This document shows positions 7,064 to 11,853 of a stretch of DNA of 11,853 bases, one piece after another. Position 1 is the stretch's first letter. Each line of letters begins with the position of its first letter. Source of the stretch: Euryarchaeota archaeon UBA220. Its GTDB lineage: Archaea; Thermoplasmatota; Poseidoniia; Poseidoniales; Thalassarchaeaceae. The stretch covers positions 1-11,853 of the forward strand of contig DAON01000093.1 of assembly GCA_002501885.1 (NCBI GenBank). The letters run 5' to 3'. The notes under the pieces are model-generated. The model did no database searches. It saw only the letters and a program-made list of their open reading frames with translations, and was not told where the DNA came from. The position numbers and the translations under genes were made by a program.

Positions 7064-8045
7064 CTCCTGTATGGGCTTCAGTCATCAAATCCGAAGTGCC
7101 TTTGACTTCTGCTCCGAGTTTGTCCATGATGAGGAGAAATATGTCTTCCAAATCGGGGTCGTATTCCTGCATCTGACGAACTTGTACTTCGGCAGTTGAG
7201 GCCGCATTGATGATTTCAGTAGTAGTTGAGTCATCTACTCTGATTACTCTCATGACTCGGCCCATTCGGCGCACCACCAAGCCTCTCGACTCAAGCTCTT
7301 CCTGCATCTTACTAGCTCCTCCCCAGACGGAGATCTCAATTTCCCTCTCGACCTGGTTTGCTAAATCGTCAATCCTACGCTGTACGACGATTTTTCCTTG
7401 GTGAATCATCACAATCCTATCACATACATCTTGGACATCATCCATTACATGACTGCTCATCAGAACTGTTCTATTGCCTTCAGAAACTGTCTTCTTGAGA
7501 GTCTGGAGCATGAATTCCCTAGCTCTCTGATCAAGGCCATTGGTAGGCTCGTCACAAATCAGAAGATCTGGGTCATGCACTAGTGCACAGGCGAGTTTTG
7601 CGGCCTGCTTCATACCGGTACTGTATGTCTCGATCTTTCTGTACCTCTGATCTTTGAGTCCGACATATTGCAGAACCTCATGAGCCCTCCTAGTGGCATG
7701 AGCAGGATTCATCCCGAGAAGCTCGCCCGAGTATCTGACTTGGTCCACTCCTGTCAGACCAGGGTCTAATGCATCATACTCGGGCATGTATCCAATCTTT
7801 GAGCGGATCTTGTCGCCCTCTGTTCTGATGTCATAACCCAGGACTGTGCCTTCACCGGAAGTAGTTGTGATTAGGCCCAAGAGGCACTTGAATAAGGTAG
7901 ATTTTCCAGCCCCGTTTGGACCTAGAATCCCTATTGCCCCTGGAGGTATGTCGAGATTGATATTGTCTAGAGCCAAATGTGGCCCGTACATCTTGCGAAG
8001 ATTGCGAGATGTGATGACTGGTTCCGGCCCGCTCGCAGAGTCCAT
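7047..8045 (-). CDS. ABC transporter ATP-binding protein A
   Basis: This is the first gene of the ABC cluster, a 332-residue ATPase. Motifs are Walker A 'GPNGAGKST' (42-50), signature 'YSTGMKQ' (141-147), Walker B 'LLICDEPTNGLD' (161-172, D-loop included) and switch His199 in 'SSHVMDD'. The Q-loop position reads 'IGYMPEYDAL', lacking the glutamine, as in many ABC-2 ATPases. A C-terminal domain of about 100 residues follows. It clearly differs from ATPase B, so the cluster encodes two non-identical ATPases and two non-identical permeases; whether they form one heteromeric exporter or two cannot be told from sequence. The ATG at 8045 has GGTGA (8053-8049) only 3 nt upstream, a rather short spacing, and an inverted repeat directly abuts this site. 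Confidence 0.92.
   Translation of the reverse strand: MDSASGPEPVITSRNLRKMYGPHLALDNINLDIPPGAIGILGPNGAGKSTLFKCLLGLITTTSGEGTVLGYDIRTEGDKIRSKIGYMPEYDALDPGLTGVDQVRYSGELLGMNPAHATRRAHEVLQYVGLKDQRYRKIETYSTGMKQAAKLACALVHDPDLLICDEPTNGLDQRAREFMLQTLKKTVSEGNRTVLMSSHVMDDVQDVCDRIVMIHQGKIVVQRRIDDLANQVEREIEISVWGGASKMQEELESRGLVVRRMGRVMRVIRVDDSTTTEIINAASTAEVQVRQMQEYDPDLEDIFLLIMDKLGAEVKGTSDLMTEAHTGGEETA
7060..7068 (-). promoter_or_regulatory. Perfect Shine-Dalgarno for permease A inside ATPase A
   Basis: The minus strand reads AGGAGGTGA, a full complement to the 3' end of 16S rRNA. It encodes Gly-Gly-Glu near the C-terminus of ATPase A. The in-frame GTG at 7063-7061 lies inside it and so cannot easily be served by it; CTG at 7054 is at the ideal distance. 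Confidence 0.65.
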
Positions 8046-8053
8046 AGTTCACC

Positions 8054-8072
8054 TCGACTCCTATGGAGTCGA
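8054..8072. promoter_or_regulatory. Perfect 8-bp inverted repeat upstream of ABC operon
   Basis: The sequence TCGACTCC-TAT-GGAGTCGA is a perfect inverted repeat with 8-bp arms and a 3-nt loop, in the 76-nt gap between tgtA and ATPase A. On the minus strand its inner edge touches the GGTGA ribosome-binding site of ATPase A. It could be a dimeric repressor operator, or an RNA hairpin at the 5' end of the operon transcript that affects translation. No T-run follows on the minus strand, so a terminator for tgtA is less likely. Confidence 0.45.
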
Positions 8073-8096
8073 ATATGGCTCAGCGATTCGTCACTT

Positions 8097-8105
8097 GAAT
8101 TAATC
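8097..8105 (-). promoter_or_regulatory. Possible TATA-like element for ABC operon
   Basis: The minus strand reads GATTAATTC, the most AT-rich stretch in the gap before ATPase A. If it acts as an archaeal TATA box, transcription would begin about 25 nt downstream, near 8075, so the RNA would start almost at the inverted repeat. The match to consensus is weak and this is a guess from position. Confidence 0.2.
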
Positions 8106-8121
8106 CCCGTCGGGAGCCAGT

Positions 8122-10248
8122 TCAGTCGCCCCTGAGGGCCCCTTCCCGAACTCGGACTGCAACTCCTTTCGATAACTGTGACATCTCCCTTGGAGTCGTA
8201 ATTGCTAAGCCGTGTGCAACCAAGTTTCCGGCATCGTCCACCACCAGGCAAGGTTGCCCGGGGATTAAGTGAGGATCTGCACCACGGATGTATCCATGCA
8301 TCACATTCCTCCCCTTACCTACGAAGGGTATCGCATCTTCGAGAAGTCTGACCCTAGGAATCCCCGGGTGATCATTGTCTGGATCTGATAGCGGTTCACC
8401 GAACAACGCTGGAGGGTTTGGATTGGAGTTGAGTCTGGATGCGCCTTCGAGAGCGAGGCTGATTCCTCCATCATTCAATCTCGGAGAGAGTATATGTTGC
8501 TGATTATCGAATACATTGACAATTCGATCAGTATTGGAGCGGCGTACTTCCATTTCTCCAGTTAGTTTGCATGCCTCAATAGGAGGTACTGCACAAAGTA
8601 CCGAGAGTTTGTCAACAATCGAGCATCGATCTAGCCATTGTCTGATTTCAGAAGACTTCTTGCCATCTGGAATCTCTACTGGTGACGCCCTAACTAGTGG
8701 CATGTCTTCTAGTCCTAGCTCTTCAAGCCCTTCCCAAATCTCCTCGTCATCAAATACTTCCAGCCAAGTCTCATCTGAACATTCTAGATGACACCATGGA
8801 GAGACATCCTCCATGCTGAAAGGAATCGGCCCAAGAGGAGTTGGTATCATCACTAAGCTTCGAGGATTCTCAAGTAGTGCCTCGACCGCTGCACCTAGAG
8901 CCGACATTCTCCAAGGCGGGGGTACGGAGTCGATTATTACAACTCGTTCCGGCTTACCTTCACTGCCATCCCACCAAGAGCCAGGAACTCTCCATCGCAT
9001 CGAAAGTAGAGCGTGTAGGTGCAAAATGTGTGGGCGTGAGCCAACATCTTCACTGAGATCTTCCCTACCCATTCTGACTGGATTTGTTGATGCTAGCATC
9101 TGCAGAGCTGTCTCGCCGGATGGTTCATCGGGCATCTCCTCAAGTTGGTCCAATACCCAGAGGAAAGCCTCCCTCAACTGTGGGTTAGCGTGGCTTCGCC
9201 TTTCTGCCAATTGCCAGATTCTACCTTCTCTTACTGCTTCACGGCATCTTGCGAGTTCGGTCTGAGTCACTTCGAGATTGTGATGTGCGAGTAGGGTTGA
9301 GCGCTCATCCTTGTCCATCTCTCTGACTTCTTCAGTTGTCCTACCAAAAAGAGCAGCAGAAGATACAGGCCATTCGGTCAGGCCTTCCAACTTGACAGTG
9401 CCCTCGGGAGAAAGAAGTCGATCATCTCGTGCAAAGAGAGCATAAGCCGCGCTGTCGAATAAGTCAGCTCCTAGAGCAATTGCCATTGGGAATAGCATCG
9501 GATGGCCGCACCCGAACATGTGAATTGGCCTGTCAGAAGGTATTGTTGATCTTGCAGCCATCAGAGCCTCAAACAACTCCCTGTACCTCTGCTTTTCCAT
9601 TAGGGGGACGATTCCTCCCAGAGGATGTACGCAGAACCCTCTGCCCTCTCCTTTGGCCGAACCCATTAGACTCGCAGCTTCGGCCCTCAAATCTTGGTGA
9701 GTCCCTCCTTGAATTGGACCATTGAGAAGCATCTTCTTTCCGGCTGCTTGTAGGGATTCTGGGGCTCTGCTAACAGTTTCTTGCACACAGTCTTCTAACT
9801 CCTCTCGACTCATGTCTGGACGCCCGAAGACATCGAGCATAGTCCCGATATCAACACCTATATCTCGCTGAAAGTCTACTATCTCGCCTACTCCGACCTC
9901 GACATCCCCGTAGACATATGACTGGAAAGTACCGGAGTCGGTCATTACTACTCCAGGATAATCAAGTAGGGAATGAATTCCGTCTGATAGTGCCTTTTCC
10001 TTCAAGTCGTCATGTTTCCAGATGACATATGAGTTGGTAATCAGAGCATCAACACCGTATTTTTCCCACATCTCTCTGGGCTCTATAGTTCTCAAATTTG
10101 GATTGATAACCGGTAGCAGAGTTGGAGTCTGCAAAGAGCCATGTAGAGTGTGCAGACGACCAATTCTGGCTGCCCCGTCTCTAACCACTATCTCGAATAA
10201 TCCGAGGTCTTGTTCGCGGCACGGCTCGGGTTCTGCTCGCGCGGGCAT
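8122..10248 (-). CDS. tgtA: Archaeosine tRNA-guanine transglycosylase, zinc cysteines missing
   Basis: TgtA swaps guanine 15 in the tRNA D-loop for preQ0, the first tRNA-bound step to archaeosine. The 708-residue protein has the TIM-barrel catalytic domain (about 18-350) with Asp104 in 'TDSGTFQ' and the nucleophile Asp265 in 'DLFDSAAYAL', plus 'GHPMLF' (248-253), so the active site seems intact. The zinc site does not: where family members have C-x-C-x-x-C after 'FP' or 'WP', this protein has 'PVSSAALF' (294-301), so all three cysteines are replaced; the histidine (His323 in 'HHNL') remains. A PUA RNA-binding domain fills about 630-705. The 370-630 middle region is longer than in the roughly 580-residue Pyrococcus enzyme. 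The archaeosine synthase (ArcS) motif P-C-x5-K-P-Y is absent, so this is TgtA, not ArcS. The ATG at 10248 has no clear Shine-Dalgarno but is the only plausible start. The gene follows aconitase X by 36 nt. Confidence 0.88.
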   Translation of the reverse strand: MPARAEPEPCREQDLGLFEIVVRDGAARIGRLHTLHGSLQTPTLLPVINPNLRTIEPREMWEKYGVDALITNSYVIWKHDDLKEKALSDGIHSLLDYPGVVMTDSGTFQSYVYGDVEVGVGEIVDFQRDIGVDIGTMLDVFGRPDMSREELEDCVQETVSRAPESLQAAGKKMLLNGPIQGGTHQDLRAEAASLMGSAKGEGRGFCVHPLGGIVPLMEKQRYRELFEALMAARSTIPSDRPIHMFGCGHPMLFPMAIALGADLFDSAAYALFARDDRLLSPEGTVKLEGLTEWPVSSAALFGRTTEEVREMDKDERSTLLAHHNLEVTQTELARCREAVREGRIWQLAERRSHANPQLREAFLWVLDQLEEMPDEPSGETALQMLASTNPVRMGREDLSEDVGSRPHILHLHALLSMRWRVPGSWWDGSEGKPERVVIIDSVPPPWRMSALGAAVEALLENPRSLVMIPTPLGPIPFSMEDVSPWCHLECSDETWLEVFDDEEIWEGLEELGLEDMPLVRASPVEIPDGKKSSEIRQWLDRCSIVDKLSVLCAVPPIEACKLTGEMEVRRSNTDRIVNVFDNQQHILSPRLNDGGISLALEGASRLNSNPNPPALFGEPLSDPDNDHPGIPRVRLLEDAIPFVGKGRNVMHGYIRGADPHLIPGQPCLVVDDAGNLVAHGLAITTPREMSQLSKGVAVRVREGALRGD

Positions 10249-10284
10249 GTATGTTACTGCGAAGAGTCGGAGTCATCAATGCTG

Positions 10285-11853
10285 TCATGCACGATTGAGG
10301 ACCTTGAGAATGGTTACTCCGTCCGCTAGACTAATCTCTACTTCATCGCCTGAGTTGACTTCCATGGTTGGGTCTTCGACAAAACCATGGGCATATGGAA
10401 CTCCTAGAAGGGAGGCTGCAGGTAATGTCAGAGGACATACATCACGATTGACTATTGCCTTAGGCCCCATCCCAGTGTACAGAAGACCCATCAGTACGAA
10501 TGGTGCAACAGTTGAGCCCGACCCCTTCGGATAGATTAGGACTGTATCGCCGACTGGTTCGCCATCCAACGGATGCCCTGGTTCTTCGATGACCCCTGTA
10601 TCGCGGTTTACATAGCCGAGATATGTGATTGGGACATCGGTCACCATGGCCTTACCAGTGACCTTCCACTCTGACTGACTCGGAATTCCTAATCCAGTTG
10701 TCTCAAACTTTCCTTCTCTGTATTCTTTCGATGATGGAATAGGCTTTGCTCCAGTCTTGTGCAGTTCGGGCCTCTGTCCTTCTGCAAGAGTTGGGTCAAA
10801 GGCGTGAGCGACGCATTCCTGGATGCTTGCCACGCTTGTCGGCATCCTGTTGAGGCCACTGGTCAGATAATGCTCAGCCTTGAGTGAGTTAGTAAGAAGG
10901 TGATTGTATCGCTCACGGTTGTAAGGAGTAACTTCCGGGCAGGTATCGCGTAGAACTAGGGCTCCGGCTTCCTCTAGAATATCCAGTGTACCGTCAGCGG
11001 ATATCAAGTCATGATTGTGCGCACTCATGAATACCCAAAGTCTCTGATTAGGGATAATCTCGCCCAGCTCCATTCTAGCCCTAGCCGCGGCGGCGACAGA
11101 TCGAGCTTCTCCGACGCTTGCCTGCGGGCACCCGATTACGACCAGGTCCACTTGACCACTCGGAGCCAATTCACGATAGCGCTGAGTCAAATCTTCCTCA
11201 GTAAAAGTCAACTCGCCCTGATACTCATCGACATGTGGAGCATCGGCAGTATGGCCATCTGCCCAAAGCATAGGAGACCCATAGTTTGCCGCTGCAGCAG
11301 TTAGTGCCTTACGCATCTCAAAGCTTGCCCAATCGGGCAGCCCGGTGATTCGCGGCATAGGCCCCCAAGGAAGACTCCATTCAGGTCTAATCTGCTTGCC
11401 TATCCAATCTCCTAGGACACTCCAGTCAGTTGGATCAGACATAGTACACTCGACATTGACAAGGATGTTGGGGACTCTATTCTCGCCTAGGTGTAGTCCC
11501 CATTTGGGAGCCCATCCAGTTAGTGCGGTTGCGAGGGCCGATAGGCCGGATTCTCTGTTGGTAATTAGTGAGGTATAGGAGTTAGAGAAGCAGACTGCGT
11601 TGGACTCAGCCCAAGAGCCGATTCCCTGATCATCGTCGACTCCTCTATCATAGGGTGTGCACGAGAGTGTAGCTTCTATTCCCAGCCCGGAATATGCATG
11701 TACAATCTCAAATTGTTGCTCAAGGAAGTCAGGATGGTCGATTCCCATCTCATCCATCTTCTCATGATCACATCCTGCCGAATTCAGAGTAGTCGGGATG
11801 GTTACCTTTCCATCTGGGTCGCCAGACAGATCTGCCAAGAATCTTCGAAGGCC
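10285..11853 (-). CDS. Aconitase X, fused catalytic and swivelling domains, 5' end missing
   Basis: The gene runs off the right edge; the frame stays open to 11853 and reads G-L-R-R-F before the TTG at 11838, matching the family, so that TTG is not the start. The catalytic domain (DUF521) fills about 350 visible residues. Numbering from that TTG, motifs are 'IPTTLNSAG' (14-22), 'SCTPY' (59-63), 'GSWAESNAV' (74-82), 'ITNRESGLSALATAL' (92-106), 'GCPQAS' (236-241) and 'DTCPEVTPY' (298-306); the cysteines in the second, fifth and last are candidate iron-sulfur ligands. After a linker comes the DUF126 swivelling domain (about 391-512) with 'GVIEEPGHPLDGEPV' and 'PKGSGSTVAPFVL', whose Ser is the likely catalytic base. 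In archaea this enzyme is phosphomevalonate dehydratase, giving trans-anhydromevalonate 5-phosphate on the way to isoprenoid lipids; bacterial relatives act on hydroxyproline derivatives. The archaeal role is more likely here. Probably co-transcribed with tgtA. Confidence 0.88.
   Translation of the reverse strand, partial: GLRRFLADLSGDPDGKVTIPTTLNSAGCDHEKMDEMGIDHPDFLEQQFEIVHAYSGLGIEATLSCTPYDRGVDDDQGIGSWAESNAVCFSNSYTSLITNRESGLSALATALTGWAPKWGLHLGENRVPNILVNVECTMSDPTDWSVLGDWIGKQIRPEWSLPWGPMPRITGLPDWASFEMRKALTAAAANYGSPMLWADGHTADAPHVDEYQGELTFTEEDLTQRYRELAPSGQVDLVVIGCPQASVGEARSVAAAARARMELGEIIPNQRLWVFMSAHNHDLISADGTLDILEEAGALVLRDTCPEVTPYNRERYNHLLTNSLKAEHYLTSGLNRMPTSVASIQECVAHAFDPTLAEGQRPELHKTGAKPIPSSKEYREGKFETTGLGIPSQSEWKVTGKAMVTDVPITYLGYVNRDTGVIEEPGHPLDGEPVGDTVLIYPKGSGSTVAPFVLMGLLYTGMGPKAIVNRDVCPLTLPAASLLGVPYAHGFVEDPTMEVNSGDEVEISLADGVTILKVLNRA

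Noticed and set aside
8813..9265. 150-residue plus-strand open frame opposite tgtA
   Set aside because: It lies wholly antisense to well-supported coding sequence, has low-complexity Ser-rich composition and shows no family motif.
8122..10248. Archaeosine synthase ArcS (TgtA2) as identity for the transglycosylase-like gene
   Set aside because: Both catalytic aspartates of TgtA are present and the ArcS P-C-x5-K-P-Y motif is absent.
10022..10534. 170-residue plus-strand open frame spanning the aconitase X/tgtA junction
   Set aside because: It is antisense to two recognised genes and has Ser/Arg-rich shadow composition with no motif.
1..11853. CRISPR arrays, tRNA or rRNA genes, insertion sequences, attachment sites
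   Set aside because: No spaced direct repeats, tRNA-like fold, transposase frame or terminal inverted repeats were seen. The window is almost fully occupied by recognised genes.

Overview
The window looks like a compact stretch of an archaeal chromosome. Several genes belong to archaeal pathways: a CTP-dependent riboflavin kinase of the DUF120 family, an archaeosine-type tRNA-guanine transglycosylase with a C-terminal PUA domain, and an aconitase X protein of the type used in the archaeal mevalonate pathway. The near-continuous coding and an Asp/Asn/Trp-rich ectodomain fit planktonic Thermoplasmatota such as Marine Group II (Poseidoniales). That assignment is my inference; no rRNA or other decisive marker is present.

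Layout. Positions 1-752 (+ strand) hold the 3' end of a PqqB-like metallo-beta-lactamase-fold gene and then ribK. RibK converges on truA, and the two coding ends overlap by 14 nt. Everything from 739 to 11853 is on the minus strand. Read in transcription order (right to left) it comprises a 5'-truncated aconitase X fusion, tgtA, an ABC-2 transporter cluster (ATPase A, permease A, ATPase B, permease B), a Trp-rich possibly lipocalin-like protein, a TPR-like protein, and truA. No gene-free stretch reaches 100 nt. No tRNA, rRNA, CRISPR array or insertion sequence was seen.

The four ABC genes overlap or nearly abut (overlaps of 17 and 4 nt, then a 1-nt gap), and the lipocalin-like gene follows after 9 nt. 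The five are very probably one translationally coupled operon, possibly continuing through the TPR-like gene and truA. A perfect 8-bp inverted repeat with a 3-nt loop sits between tgtA and the first ABC gene, right against its ribosome-binding site.

The main points of interest are: (i) the TgtA homologue keeps both catalytic aspartates but has lost the three cysteines of the usual zinc site; (ii) the two-ATPase/two-permease exporter has one permease with a large Cys-containing ectodomain built partly from degenerate D-W-N repeats, and a soluble partner gene; (iii) the aconitase X catalytic and swivelling domains, separate subunits in characterised archaeal enzymes, are fused here; (iv) start-site geometry suggests that the obvious first start codons of both permease genes are wrong.
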